Assembly (NCBI GenBank): GCA_007050995.1
Contig: VJOU01000007.1
Span: forward strand, 1-64,000
Origin: Glycocaulis profundi
GTDB lineage: Bacteria; Pseudomonadota; Alphaproteobacteria; Caulobacterales; Maricaulaceae
Direction of reading: 5' to 3'
DNA: 64,000 nucleotides
The notes under the pieces are model-generated. The model did no database searches, had not been told where the DNA came from, and saw only the letters and a program-made list of their open reading frames with translations. Each line of letters opens with the position of its first letter. The first letter of the stretch is position 1. A program made the position numbers and the translations under genes. This document shows positions 7,684-16,976 of this stretch, piece after piece.

Positions 7684-8775
7684 TCAGCCTTTGCGCATGA
7701 AGGCCGCGCCCCGGGCGTCGAACAGGTGGCAGTCCCGCGCCTGGAAGCCCAGCTCGGCGGGCTCGCCGGGGGCGGGTTCGTGCAGGCCGGGGGCCTGTAG
7801 CGTGAAGCTGGCCTCCGCGCCCTCGCGCTCCCAGTAGCTCACCGTGGTTCCGCCCAGAAGCTCCGCGAAGCGGGCGCGGGCGGTGATCCGGTTCTCGCCT
7901 TCTCCGATGCGCGCGTGCTCGGGCCGGATGCCCAGCGTGACGGCCGCGCCGGGCGCGGCGGCCGAGGCGTCCACCGCCGCGCGGACGGTCTCGCCGGTCT
8001 CGAGCCGGACGCGCGCGCCGTCCGCGTCCGCGGCTTCCAGAACGCCGGGCAGCAGGTTCATGGAGGGCGAGCCGATGAAGCCGGCCACGAACAGGTTGGC
8101 GGGGTGGTGGTAGAGCGTCATGGGGTCGCCCACCTGCTCGATCCGGCCCGCGTTCAGCACCACGATCCGGTCGGCCAGCGTCATCGCCTCGACCTGATCA
8201 TGAGTGACGTAGATCATGGTGGTCTTCAGCCGCTCGTGAAGGCGCGCGAACTCATAGCGCATCCGCACCCTGAGGGCCGCATCCAGATTGGACAGGGGCT
8301 CGTCGAACAGAAAGACCTTCGGCTCGCGCACGATGGCCCGGCCGATGGCGACCCGCTGGCGCTCCCCGCCCGACAGCTCGCGCGGCTTGCGCTCGAGCAG
8401 ATGGCTCACCCCGAGCGCCTCGGCGGCGGCCTCCACCGCCTGACGGGTCTCCGCCTTCGAGCGGCCCGAGAGTTTCAGCCCGAAGGCCATGTTCTCGAAC
8501 ACGCTCATGTGCGGGTACAGGGCGTAGGACTGGAACACCATCGCCACGCCGCGTTTGGCGGGCGCGGTGTCGTTCACCCGCTCGCCGCCGATCCGCACCA
8601 CGCCTTCGTCAGCCTCCTCCAGCCCCGCGATCACGCGCAGCAGGGTGGACTTGCCGCAGCCAGAGGGCCCGACGAAGACCATGAACTCGCCGGGCCGGAC
8701 CTCCAGGTCCAGCCCTTTGAGGATCTCGGTCTGGCCGAAGCTCTTGCGGATGGAGTCAAGCGCGACCGCGGTCAA
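7684..8775 (-). CDS. Sugar ABC transporter ATP-binding protein (MalK/UgpC type)
   Basis: A 363-residue ATPase that powers the sugar importer encoded in the same operon. Walker A is GPSGCGKST, the signature LSGGERQRVAIGRAI, Walker B VFLFDEPLSNLD, with the switch His in MIYVTHDQVEAMT. The last 120 residues form the TOBE/OB regulatory domain of the MalK group. The start is a TTG (8775-8773) overlapping the TGA of the GH1 gene (8774-8772); translation from it begins MTAVALDSIRKSFGQTEIL, the normal family N-terminus. A longer open frame exists upstream but runs antiparallel to GH1 sequence and is not family-like. Last gene of the operon, well separated from its permeases. Confidence 0.92.
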   Translation of the reverse strand: MTAVALDSIRKSFGQTEILKGLDLEVRPGEFMVFVGPSGCGKSTLLRVIAGLEEADEGVVRIGGERVNDTAPAKRGVAMVFQSYALYPHMSVFENMAFGLKLSGRSKAETRQAVEAAAEALGVSHLLERKPRELSGGERQRVAIGRAIVREPKVFLFDEPLSNLDAALRVRMRYEFARLHERLKTTMIYVTHDQVEAMTLADRIVVLNAGRIEQVGDPMTLYHHPANLFVAGFIGSPSMNLLPGVLEAADADGARVRLETGETVRAAVDASAAAPGAAVTLGIRPEHARIGEGENRITARARFAELLGGTTVSYWEREGAEASFTLQAPGLHEPAPGEPAELGFQARDCHLFDARGAAFMRKG

Positions 8776-10139
8776 TCCAGGCTCCCGTCGTAAAGGCATG
8801 CGCCGTTGGTTTCGATGATGCGCGAATACTGCTTCGCGCTGTCCTTGGGCGTGCGGGTCTGGGTCTCGAAGTCCACGTGCACGATGCCGAAACGCTTCGA
8901 ATAGCCCAGCGACCATTCGAGATTGTCCATCAGCGACCAGGCCATGTAGCCGCGGATGTCCGCGCCCTGCGCGATGGCGTCGCCGACCGCCTTGATGTGG
9001 CTGCGATAATAGGACTGGCGCAGGGGGTCCTGAACCCGGCCGTTCTCGGCCACGGGCGGATCGTAGAAGGCCGCGCCGTTCTCGGTGATGTAGACGGTGG
9101 GATTGCCGTAGCGCTCCTTGACCCACATCAGCGTGTCCGTCAGTCCCTGGGGGAAGACCTCCCAGCCGGTCTCGGTGTAGGTGGCGCCGGTCTGTCTGAC
9201 GGGGCTGGCCCTGAGCGGCCAGCTCGTCTCGTCATGGCGCGTGACGTTGCGGGTGTAGTAGTTCACCCCGATGAAATCGAGCGGGCGCTTGATCCTGTCG
9301 AAATCCTCGGCGGCCCAGTCGGGCCAGGCCTCGCCGAAAATCTCCTTCATTTCGGCGGGGTATTCGCCCAGCAGGGCGGGATCGAGATACTGCCGGTTCA
9401 TGTAGGCGTCCGCCCGGCGCACGGCGGCGCGGTCGGCCTCGGACTCCGAGGCGGGGTATTTCGGTTCGAGATTGACCACCAGGCCGATCTCGTGGCGGCC
9501 CGTGGCGCGGTAGGCGTCCACCGCCGCGCCGTGGGCCAGCATCAGGTTGTGCGAGGCGATGGGCGCCTCGAACATGTTCTTGTGCCCCGGCGCCAGCGCG
9601 CCGTGCAGATAGCCGCCGTCGGTGACCACCCACGGCTCGTTCAGGGTCGCCCACTTGGTCACCTGCCCGTCCAGCGCGCGATACATGATCTCGGCATAGT
9701 CGGCGAACCAGCCCGCGATGTCGCGGTTCAGCCAGCCGCCCCGGTCGTCCAGCGCCACGGGCAGGTCCCAGTGATACAGGGTCGCCAGCGGCTCGATGCC
9801 CGCCTCCTGAAGCCCGTCCACCAGCGCCTTGTAGAAATCCAGCCCCTTGTCGTTGACCCGGCCCGTGCCGTCGGGCTGGACCCGGCCCCAGTTGATCGAG
9901 AAGCGGTAGGCCTGAAGCCCCAGCCGCTTCATCATCGCGATGTCGTCTTTGAAGCGCCGGTAATGGTCGCAGGCCACCGAGCCGTCCTCGCCCGGCGCGG
10001 CGGACAGGCCCGGCGTGTTCATGAAGCGGTGCCAGATGGAATGGCCCGCCCCGTCCGCGTCCGGCGAGCCCTCGATCTGATACGCCGAGGTGGCCGAACC
10101 CCACAGGAAGCCATCGGGAAACTGAAATGACTGGCTCAT
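8772..10139 (-). CDS. GH1 beta-glucosidase
   Basis: A 455-residue glycoside hydrolase family 1 enzyme of usual length. It begins FPDGFLWGSATSAYQIEGS, the classic GH1 start. The acid/base Glu168 is in TLNEPW and the nucleophile Glu353 in VYITENG; DNLEWSLGYSKRFG near the end lines the aglycone/glycone site. There is no signal peptide, so it acts in the cytoplasm on oligosaccharides delivered by the ABC importer, releasing glucose from beta-linked glucans or related glycosides. It sits 10 bases after the esterase-like gene and overlaps the ATPase start by 4 bases. Exact linkage preference cannot be read from the sequence. Confidence 0.93.
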   Translation of the reverse strand: MSQSFQFPDGFLWGSATSAYQIEGSPDADGAGHSIWHRFMNTPGLSAAPGEDGSVACDHYRRFKDDIAMMKRLGLQAYRFSINWGRVQPDGTGRVNDKGLDFYKALVDGLQEAGIEPLATLYHWDLPVALDDRGGWLNRDIAGWFADYAEIMYRALDGQVTKWATLNEPWVVTDGGYLHGALAPGHKNMFEAPIASHNLMLAHGAAVDAYRATGRHEIGLVVNLEPKYPASESEADRAAVRRADAYMNRQYLDPALLGEYPAEMKEIFGEAWPDWAAEDFDRIKRPLDFIGVNYYTRNVTRHDETSWPLRASPVRQTGATYTETGWEVFPQGLTDTLMWVKERYGNPTVYITENGAAFYDPPVAENGRVQDPLRQSYYRSHIKAVGDAIAQGADIRGYMAWSLMDNLEWSLGYSKRFGIVHVDFETQTRTPKDSAKQYSRIIETNGACLYDGSLD

Positions 10140-10149
10140 GGAAATCTCT

Positions 10150-10872
10150 CTATTCGTCTTGGGGGAGGGAATGGTCGAGGAGCCAGTCGTAAAGCGCCGG
10201 ATCCTCGTAGGCGGGAACCCAGGAGCCGTGCCCGACCCCCGGATAGATGGTGAGCTCGGCCGCGCCGCCGCAGGCGCGCACGGCCTCGACCATGTCGATA
10301 TTGCCCTGAACGGGCGCCACGTCGTCCTGATCGCCGTGGAAGCTCCAGACCGGCGTATCGCGGAGCTGGCAGGCGTTCATGGCGTCGCCGGGCGCGGCGA
10401 TGGGGGCGATGGCCGCGAAGCGGTCCGGGGCGAGCCCCGCGATCCGCCACGTCCCCCGCCCGCCGCGGCTCAGCCCGGTCAGGTAGACCCGCGAGCGGTC
10501 CGCGCTTGCGGGAAGAACCTCGTCCATCACGTGATCGAGCAGGGCCAGAACCGCCGCCCGGTCCCAGTGGCCGTGCTCGGGCAGCTGGGGGGAGATGATG
10601 ATGAAGGGCAGGTCCATGCCCTGCTCGACCAGCATGGGCGGGCCGTTGGTCTTGACCGCGCCGATGTCCGCGCCCCGCTCGCCGGTGCCATGCAGGAACA
10701 TCATCACCGGATGGGGGCCGTCGCCTTCGGGCAGGTGGAGCAGGTATTCGGCGTTCATCAGCCACGGATCGACCGCCTCGAAACGCTCGACCGTCTGGGC
10801 GCCGGGCCGGGGCTCGGCCAGCGCGGCGCCGGGCAGGGCGATGACGGCGGCGAGGGCGGCGGCGCGGATCAT
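10150..10872 (-). CDS. Secreted alpha/beta hydrolase, esterase-like
   Basis: A 240-residue protein with a signal peptide (about 1-19, ending AALA). The alpha/beta-hydrolase fold shows an oxyanion strand VMMFLHGTGERG, the nucleophile elbow GLSRGG, a late acid (FHGDQDD) and the catalytic His in YPGVGHGSW. The fold resembles prolyl-oligopeptidase/esterase-D-like hydrolases often annotated as carbohydrate esterases or phospholipase/carboxylesterases. Its ATG overlaps the stop of the glycosidase gene (ATGA), placing it firmly in the glycan operon. Removal of acyl substituents from the imported glycan is a reasonable inference; the substrate is unknown. Confidence 0.75.
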   Translation of the reverse strand: MIRAAALAAVIALPGAALAEPRPGAQTVERFEAVDPWLMNAEYLLHLPEGDGPHPVMMFLHGTGERGADIGAVKTNGPPMLVEQGMDLPFIIISPQLPEHGHWDRAAVLALLDHVMDEVLPASADRSRVYLTGLSRGGRGTWRIAGLAPDRFAAIAPIAAPGDAMNACQLRDTPVWSFHGDQDDVAPVQGNIDMVEAVRACGGAAELTIYPGVGHGSWVPAYEDPALYDWLLDHSLPQDE

Positions 10873-13800
10873 CGGTCCGCCTCCCCGATCACGATCTCGG
10901 CGGGCAGGCGGTCGAAGCGCAGCGCGCCATCGGTCCAGTCCGCCGGTTCGCCGTCGACGCTGGCCGCGCCTTCTTCGCCGAAATGGGGCAGGGCGAACCC
11001 GCCGGGCGGGGCGGCCTCGCCCTCCACCGTCATGCGGATCGCGCCGTCCTCGCGCCGGACCGAATAGGCCAGATCGCCGTAAGGCGTGGGCAGGCCAGAG
11101 ACGGACACGCCCTCGTCCAGCCAGGCGGGATCGAGCCCGGCGGCCAGCACCAGCGCCTCGTCGGCGGGCCGGGCGTAGGCGAACATGTCGAAGGCCGCGC
11201 GGATATAGTCCGAGCTGATCCAGGCATGGGGCATGTCGCCGATGAAGCGCGGCTCGCGGTCATCCTGCCCGACCACCTCGGCCCACTGGGCCCACGGGCC
11301 GGGGCGGCGGTCGTCCATGTAGAAGTCCAGCAGCTCCAGCGCCCGCTCGCGCCAGCCCAGCCGCACGAACGTGCCCACCTGACGCAGCTCGTAGGGGGTG
11401 TAGACGTCCCATTCCATCTGGCCGTCCCGGCGGGCGATGAACTCCTCCCACGCCCGTTCGAACGTGGCTTCGAGCTGGGCGGGGGGCAGGACGGTCTCCA
11501 GCCCCGCCGGATTGATGGCGATGGTGGTGGAGGTGGCGTCGAAATCGCCCCGGTCGGCGGCGCCGGGGATGAAGTCGATGCCGTAAAGATCGGGCATCAC
11601 CGCCAGCGAGGCCAGGATGGATTCCCGGAAGCGCGCGGCGCGGTTGGCCAGATCCTCGGCCTCCGCGTCCAGACCCAGCTCGGCGGCGAGCCAGGCGGCG
11701 TCCTCATAGCCCTTCAGGCCCCAGAAATTGTCCCAGTGGGAATAGGCGGGGCGGTCGGCATAGCCCTCATGGCTGATGGAGGGCGGCAGCAGGCCGTGAT
11801 AGGCGCCCATGGCCCGTTCGCGGTTCTCCTCGGTGCGCTCGCTTTCGAGGAGTTCCTCCATGTAGTCCGCCGCGCCTTTCACGCCGGGCCACAGGCGCTC
11901 GAGGAAGTCCCGGTCGCCGGTGTAGCGGTAGATTTCCGCGATCAGGAAGATGTACTCGCCGTGGCTGTCGTTCTCGGGCGTGGGGTCGGAGCCGCGCGCG
12001 TCCACGCAGCACGGCACCTTGCCGTTCTCGAACAGATGGCCGGAGAACCATTCGGCGTATTCGCGCGCGATGGCGATGCGGTCGAGCCGCGCCAGCGCCT
12101 CGGCCATCATCGCCCCGTCACGGATCCACGAGCGCGCGTAGGAGCGGGTGCCCGGCCACAGCATGACCCCGTCGCGCGACAGCAGCATGTGCGCCAGCGA
12201 GGCCTTGAGCGTGTCCACCACCGGCAGGGCGGCGTCGGGCACGTCGAAGCGGACCGTGTCCAGCTCGGCGCGCCACATGTCGGCGACGGACTCCTGAAGC
12301 GCGGCCAGCGCCGCCTCCGGCGGGACAGGAGAGGTCTTGCCGGAGGCGACGAGGCCCGCTTCCCGCCGCTCGCCCGGGGAGACGGAGAGCGGGAAGCGCA
12401 TCACGGCCGAGGCGAACCCGGCCGGGTCTTCGAGCGAGGACGGCGCGGCGTCGCCGTGCGTCGGCAGGGCGCGGGCGGGAAAGCCCGGCGCGTCATAGGG
12501 GTGCAGGGTGACCGAGGCGGGGGCCTCGACCGGGCGGACGCCGGCCTGACCGTTCACGGTCAGGCTTTCGCCATCCCAGTCGAGCCGGGAGATCGCGCTG
12601 ACCCCGCCCGCGAGGTTGAGGAACTGGGCGGGCGGGTTGACCTGGAAGGGCCGCGCGGCGAGCACCAGCTCGGCCTCGATGTCCGCGTCCGACAGGTTCT
12701 CGAACTCATAGCGGACCATGAAGCGCGGATCGTCCGCCTCGCCGTCCGCGAAGGCGGTCATGGACAGGGTCCAGTCCCCGGTGCGCCACTCGGCGGTGGG
12801 GATGGGCAGGTGGCCGTCCTGCAGCGCGTGCCCGATCTCGACATCCGCCCAGGTGAAGACCTCGCCGTCCGCGATCACGAAGGGCTCGACGGAGAAGCCG
12901 CCCCGGCCGATCTCGATGGCGCCGTCCTCGGACAGCAGCGCGCTGGTCGAGGCGCCCGCGTCCACGCCCACCACCGTCCAGTAGGACTGCTCGCCATGCA
13001 GGCCGCGCGGATAGGTCCCGCGATCCGCCTCGTCCGCGATGGCGGAGAAGAAGGCGGACGGGGTCTCGCCGTAATCGAGCGGGCGGACGTCCAGCGCGGT
13101 CAGGCCGTAGCCGTCGCCCGGCCCGTCGGTGATCTCAAGCCGGATGAAACGCGCCTCGCTCTCGGTCAGCAGCAGGTGATCGCGCCCGCCATCGCCGCCG
13201 CTGACGGCGCGCGCCTCACGCCAGTCCTCGCCGTCGGGTGACAGCGAGACGGCGTAATCGCTGGCGTGCAGCCCGTCCGCCCAGTGCAGCGTCAGCCCGC
13301 CGAATTCGCGGTCGTAACCGAGATCGGCGGTCAGGGTCTGCGCGCCCGGTCCGGCCTGCCAGGCGGTTTCCGCGTCGCCGTCGAAGGCCGCGGCCGGGTC
13401 GCCCGAGCTGGCCTCGGCCACGGGGACGGGCGGGGTTTCGGGCGGCAGGGGGCGTTCCTCGATGACGAGATTGTCGAAGGCGATCTCGCCCGCGCCGCCT
13501 TCCTCGCCCGCGACCACGACCAGCTCGACCGAGGCGAAGCGCTCCAGCGCGTCCTGCTCCTCAGGCCCCCAGGCGAACTCGATCTGGCGGCGGCGGATGG
13601 TCAGCGTCTCCCAGTCTTCAGACGGCTGGAAGGCGTCCAGCCTGCGCCACCAGACGGTCTCGCCGCTCTCGTCGACGAATTTGATTTCCAGCGCGTTGAC
13701 CGGCGCCTGGCCGCGCATGTCGATGCGGATCTCGTAATTCTCGGGCAGGGCGTCGAGCGCGAGCGGGCGGGAGATGAAGGCGTGCCCGGCATAGTCGTTG

Positions 13801-13994
13801 AAGTCGAAGGCCAGCGCGATGGCGCCGCCCTCGCCGCCCTCGGTGGCGAAGGCGCGCGCGTCCACCCCGTCAGAGGCGTCCGCCTCCCATTCGGCGGGGT
13901 CTTCGAACCCGTCGAGCAGGCGCGCCTCCTGAGCGAGGGCGGGCGCGGCGAGCATCAGGCCCGCGGTGGCGAGGAAGGCGTGTCGCATGGTCAT
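10869..13994 (-). CDS. Secreted discoidin-domain (alpha/alpha)6-barrel glycosidase
   Basis: A 1041-residue exported protein (signal peptide ending APALAQ). From the N-terminus: a carbohydrate-binding-like beta-sandwich (about 20-170), a discoidin/F5-8C-like domain (about 185-300), a beta-rich linker, then an (alpha/alpha)6 catalytic region from about 570. The segment SYARSWIRDGAMMAEALARL is typical of amylo-1,6-glucosidase/GH15-like and related clan folds; AYSHWDNFWGLKGYEDA and GQMEWDVYTPYELRQVG line the same barrel. I cannot assign a numbered GH family. The ATG (13994) overlaps the permease TGA; a second ATG at 13988 is also possible. Operon position and export suggest periplasmic cleavage of the same glycan that the GH144 enzyme attacks. 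Confidence 0.72.
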   Translation of the reverse strand: MTMRHAFLATAGLMLAAPALAQEARLLDGFEDPAEWEADASDGVDARAFATEGGEGGAIALAFDFNDYAGHAFISRPLALDALPENYEIRIDMRGQAPVNALEIKFVDESGETVWWRRLDAFQPSEDWETLTIRRRQIEFAWGPEEQDALERFASVELVVVAGEEGGAGEIAFDNLVIEERPLPPETPPVPVAEASSGDPAAAFDGDAETAWQAGPGAQTLTADLGYDREFGGLTLHWADGLHASDYAVSLSPDGEDWREARAVSGGDGGRDHLLLTESEARFIRLEITDGPGDGYGLTALDVRPLDYGETPSAFFSAIADEADRGTYPRGLHGEQSYWTVVGVDAGASTSALLSEDGAIEIGRGGFSVEPFVIADGEVFTWADVEIGHALQDGHLPIPTAEWRTGDWTLSMTAFADGEADDPRFMVRYEFENLSDADIEAELVLAARPFQVNPPAQFLNLAGGVSAISRLDWDGESLTVNGQAGVRPVEAPASVTLHPYDAPGFPARALPTHGDAAPSSLEDPAGFASAVMRFPLSVSPGERREAGLVASGKTSPVPPEAALAALQESVADMWRAELDTVRFDVPDAALPVVDTLKASLAHMLLSRDGVMLWPGTRSYARSWIRDGAMMAEALARLDRIAIAREYAEWFSGHLFENGKVPCCVDARGSDPTPENDSHGEYIFLIAEIYRYTGDRDFLERLWPGVKGAADYMEELLESERTEENRERAMGAYHGLLPPSISHEGYADRPAYSHWDNFWGLKGYEDAAWLAAELGLDAEAEDLANRAARFRESILASLAVMPDLYGIDFIPGAADRGDFDATSTTIAINPAGLETVLPPAQLEATFERAWEEFIARRDGQMEWDVYTPYELRQVGTFVRLGWRERALELLDFYMDDRRPGPWAQWAEVVGQDDREPRFIGDMPHAWISSDYIRAAFDMFAYARPADEALVLAAGLDPAWLDEGVSVSGLPTPYGDLAYSVRREDGAIRMTVEGEAAPPGGFALPHFGEEGAASVDGEPADWTDGALRFDRLPAEIVIGEADR

Positions 13995-14815
13995 CCCTTG
14001 ACGCTGCCGAGCAGGAGCCCGCGCAGGTAGAAGCGCTGGAGCCCCAGGAAGAGGAAGAGGACGGGAAGGACGGTCACCACCGCGCCGGCCATCATCAGCT
14101 CGGCGTCCTGCACGTGCTCGCGGCTGAGGGCCGCGATGGCGACGGGCAGGGTGTACATGTCGTCGTCGATCAGGACGATGAGCGGCCAGAGGAAGTCGTT
14201 CCACGAGGCCAGAAAGGCGAAGATGCCCAGCGTGACGATGATCGGCCTGAGCGCGGGCAGCACGATGGACGCGAAGATGCGGATCTCGCCCGCGCCGTCC
14301 AGCCGGGCCGCCTCCAGCATCTCGGTGGGCACCGACAGGGCGTACTGGCGCACCAGGAAGATGCCGAACACGTTCGCCATCGTGGGCACCAGAACCCCCA
14401 GATAGGTGTTGATCAGCCCCATCTCCTTGAGCATCAGGAAGAGCGGGATCATCGCCACCTGAGCGGGGATCACCAGCGCGGCCAGGAGCAGGCGGAAGAT
14501 GGTGTCCCGGCCCTTGAACCTCAGCTTGGCGAAGGCGTAGCCCGCCGTGACGTTGAAGAAGAGCGACAGCGCGGTCGCGGACACCGCCAGCACCAGCGAG
14601 TTGAGGAAATACCGCCCCATGCCGGTCTGGCCGAACAGGCGCAGATAGTTCTCGAAGGTGGGGTCGGAGGGCAGCAGGGGCGGGGGCACGTCGGCGGCCT
14701 CGCCCGGCTGCATCAGCGACACCGAGATCATCCAGAACAGCGGGAAGAGCGCGACCAGCGCCAGGCCGATGAGCGCGCCGTTCACGACCAGCGGGTTGGA
14801 GGCGCGGCCCTTCAT
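13991..14815 (-). CDS. Sugar ABC transporter permease, MalG type
   Basis: A 274-residue inner-membrane permease beginning MKGRASNPLVVNGALIG, with about six hydrophobic segments. The cytoplasmic EAA loop is conserved (EAARLDGAGEIRIFASIVLP) and contacts the ATPase. Second member of the MalF/MalG-like pair. The ATG (14815-14813) overlaps the TGA of the first permease. A longer open frame extends upstream but lies over permease 1 in another frame and is rejected. Its stop overlaps the start of the discoidin glycosidase. Confidence 0.93.
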   Translation of the reverse strand: MKGRASNPLVVNGALIGLALVALFPLFWMISVSLMQPGEAADVPPPLLPSDPTFENYLRLFGQTGMGRYFLNSLVLAVSATALSLFFNVTAGYAFAKLRFKGRDTIFRLLLAALVIPAQVAMIPLFLMLKEMGLINTYLGVLVPTMANVFGIFLVRQYALSVPTEMLEAARLDGAGEIRIFASIVLPALRPIIVTLGIFAFLASWNDFLWPLIVLIDDDMYTLPVAIAALSREHVQDAELMMAGAVVTVLPVLFLFLGLQRFYLRGLLLGSVKG

Positions 14816-15699
14816 GCCAGCCCCCCGCGGCGGCGCATGACCGCGTACTGGACGGCGGTCACCCCCAGCATGATGACGAAGAGCAGGAAGGCCACCGCCG
14901 AGGCCGAGCCCAGCGACCACCATTTGAAGCCTTCCTCGTACATGAAGTAGAGGATGGACAGCGTGCTCTGGACCGGCCCGCCCTCGGTCATCACGTAAGG
15001 CTCGGCGAAGAGCTGGAAATAGCCCGCCGTGGTGATGACCCCGACCAGGAACAGGATGGGCGCGAGCGAGGGCAGGGTGACGTGGATGAACTGCTGGACG
15101 CGGTTCGCCCCGTCGATGCGCGCGGCCTCGTACAGATCGTCCGGGATGGCCTGAAGGCCCGCCAGGATGATGATCATGTTGTAGCCGAAATTCTTCCACA
15201 CCGCGAAAAGGATGATCGCGGGCATGGACACGTTCGGATCGCCCAGCCAGTCCACCGCGGGCAGGCCCACCGATTCCAGCGCGGCGTTCAGGATGCCGTA
15301 GCGGGTGTGCAGCAGGTAGCGCCAGATCACCGCCACCGCGACCACGGTGGTGACCACCGGCGCGAACAGGGCGGTGCGGAAGAGCGGCTTGAGGAAGGAC
15401 GCCCGCGAGTGAAGCAGCAGGGCGGCGAACAGCGAGACCGCGATGGACAGCGGCACGCCCGCGCCCACGAAATAGACCGTGTTGCCCAGCGCCTTCCAGA
15501 AGATCGGACGGCCGATCAGCTCGGCGTAATTGTCCAGCCCCACGAAGCGCAGATTGGAGATGTCCGCCAGCGCGTAGATGTCGAAATCGGTCAGGCTGAG
15601 CGCGAAGGCGGCCAGAACAGGCAGGAAGAAGAACACCGACAGGACGACCAGCGCCGGGCCGGCGAAAATCCATCCCGAGGCGCGCTGCAGCGGGCTCAT
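14812..15699 (-). CDS. Sugar ABC transporter permease, MalF/UgpA type
   Basis: A 295-residue membrane protein with six predicted helices. The first is GWIFAGPALVVLSVFFFLPV and the EAA loop is EAARIDGANRVQQFIHVTLP. It pairs with the MalG-type permease to form the translocation pore. The start overlaps the stop of the solute-binding protein gene by 4 bases, giving strong translational coupling. Family CUT1 importers of this kind carry di- and oligosaccharides. Confidence 0.93.
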   Translation of the reverse strand: MSPLQRASGWIFAGPALVVLSVFFFLPVLAAFALSLTDFDIYALADISNLRFVGLDNYAELIGRPIFWKALGNTVYFVGAGVPLSIAVSLFAALLLHSRASFLKPLFRTALFAPVVTTVVAVAVIWRYLLHTRYGILNAALESVGLPAVDWLGDPNVSMPAIILFAVWKNFGYNMIIILAGLQAIPDDLYEAARIDGANRVQQFIHVTLPSLAPILFLVGVITTAGYFQLFAEPYVMTEGGPVQSTLSILYFMYEEGFKWWSLGSASAVAFLLFVIMLGVTAVQYAVMRRRGGLA

Positions 15700-16973
15700 G
15701 GCGCGGCCTCCGTCAGTTCGGCCGCGTCCCGGTCGAGCATCCAGCGGCGCTTTTCCAGCATCGCGTCGGCGCGGGCGTCCAGCTCGGCGGCGGTCTGCGC
15801 GGCGGTCCAGCCCTCATGCACGGCCCGCTCGATCACCAGCCGGATCTCCGTGGCGATGCGCTCCCATTCGGGCACGTCGGGGCTGGGCTCGAGCCTGTCG
15901 AGCTGGTCGCGGAAGGCCGCCGCGCGCGGCTCGTCCAGCCTCGCGTCCTCCCAGGCCGAGCGGCGCACGGGCAGGTCGCCGACCAGATCATAGAATTCGA
16001 GCTGGATTTCGGGCCGGGACAGGAATTCGATGAAGCGGAAGGCCGCGTCCTTGTTCTCTGACCGCTCGAAGACCACCAGGCTCGACCCGCCCGCCGAGGA
16101 CGCGCCGGGGCCTGCGGGGCCGGGCAGCGCAGCGGTGGCCCAGATGTCCTGCCGGTCCGCGGGGATGCGGCGGGCGAACTCGCCCAGATTCCACGGGCCG
16201 GTGACGTAAAAGGCGTAAAAGCCCCGGTCGAACTCCTGATAGAGATTGGCGATCTGAGTGTTGGTGGCCCTGACCGCGAGACCGTCGCGGAACAGGCCCA
16301 GATAGAAGTCCATCAGCGCGACATGCTCGGGGTGGCTGAAGTTTCCATAGCGTCCGCCATCGCGCAGGATCGGGGCGTCCTGCTGCAGGGCGAGGGCGAC
16401 ATAGGGCTCGAACTCGTTGAGCGGCAGCAGCGCGCCGTAGCGGGCATGGCCCCCTTCGGTCAGCGCCTCCATCATCGCCCGCCACTCGGCCCAGTCCGCG
16501 GGCGGGCCGTCGAATCCCGCGGCTTCAACGAGGTCCGCGCGGTAGAACATCAGCCGGGTGTCGACATACCAGGGCACGCCCTTGAGCGCGCCGCCTGACA
16601 GGCTCGCCTGCCAGATGCCCTCGAAATAGTCGGACGGGTCGATCACGCCGGAGGCGGCCACGCGCCCGTCCAGCGGGTGCAGCGCGCCCAGAGCGCTCAT
16701 CTCGGGAATCCAGGTGTTGCCCAGCTGGGCCACGTCCGGTGTGGCGTTGCCCGCGAAGGCGGTCAGCAGCTTCTCATGGGCGACCCGGTAGGGGATCTGC
16801 TGCAGGCGGACGCGCAGGTCGGGGTTCTCCGCCTCGAAGGCCTCGATCAGCGGACCCACGGCCAGCCCCTCGCTGCCCATCGCCCAGAACTCGACCACGG
16901 TCCGGTCGTCCCGCGGGCCGCAGCCTGCGAGCGCCAGAATCATGGCGAGGGGGGCGAGGGCGCGAAGTGTCAT
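15696..16973 (-). CDS. Extracellular sugar-binding lipoprotein of the CUT1 ABC importer
   Basis: A 425-residue family 1 solute-binding protein. The lipobox in ILALAGCGP predicts Cys18 as the lipidated residue, so it is a periplasm-facing lipoprotein. The mature part starts VVEFWAMGSEG and includes the usual two-lobe hallmarks (FEAENPDLRVRLQQIPY, ATPDVAQLGNTWIPEM). It captures the oligosaccharide and hands it to the adjacent permeases. It begins 3 bases after the GH144-like gene, so enzyme and receptor are made together. Confidence 0.92.
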   Translation of the reverse strand: MTLRALAPLAMILALAGCGPRDDRTVVEFWAMGSEGLAVGPLIEAFEAENPDLRVRLQQIPYRVAHEKLLTAFAGNATPDVAQLGNTWIPEMSALGALHPLDGRVAASGVIDPSDYFEGIWQASLSGGALKGVPWYVDTRLMFYRADLVEAAGFDGPPADWAEWRAMMEALTEGGHARYGALLPLNEFEPYVALALQQDAPILRDGGRYGNFSHPEHVALMDFYLGLFRDGLAVRATNTQIANLYQEFDRGFYAFYVTGPWNLGEFARRIPADRQDIWATAALPGPAGPGASSAGGSSLVVFERSENKDAAFRFIEFLSRPEIQLEFYDLVGDLPVRRSAWEDARLDEPRAAAFRDQLDRLEPSPDVPEWERIATEIRLVIERAVHEGWTAAQTAAELDARADAMLEKRRWMLDRDAAELTEAAP

Positions 16974-16976
16974 GGC

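Noticed and set aside
8776-9126. N-terminal extension of the sugar ATPase
   Set aside because: It overlaps GH1 coding sequence in another frame and is unlike any ATPase; the overlapping TTG at 8775 gives the normal N-terminus.
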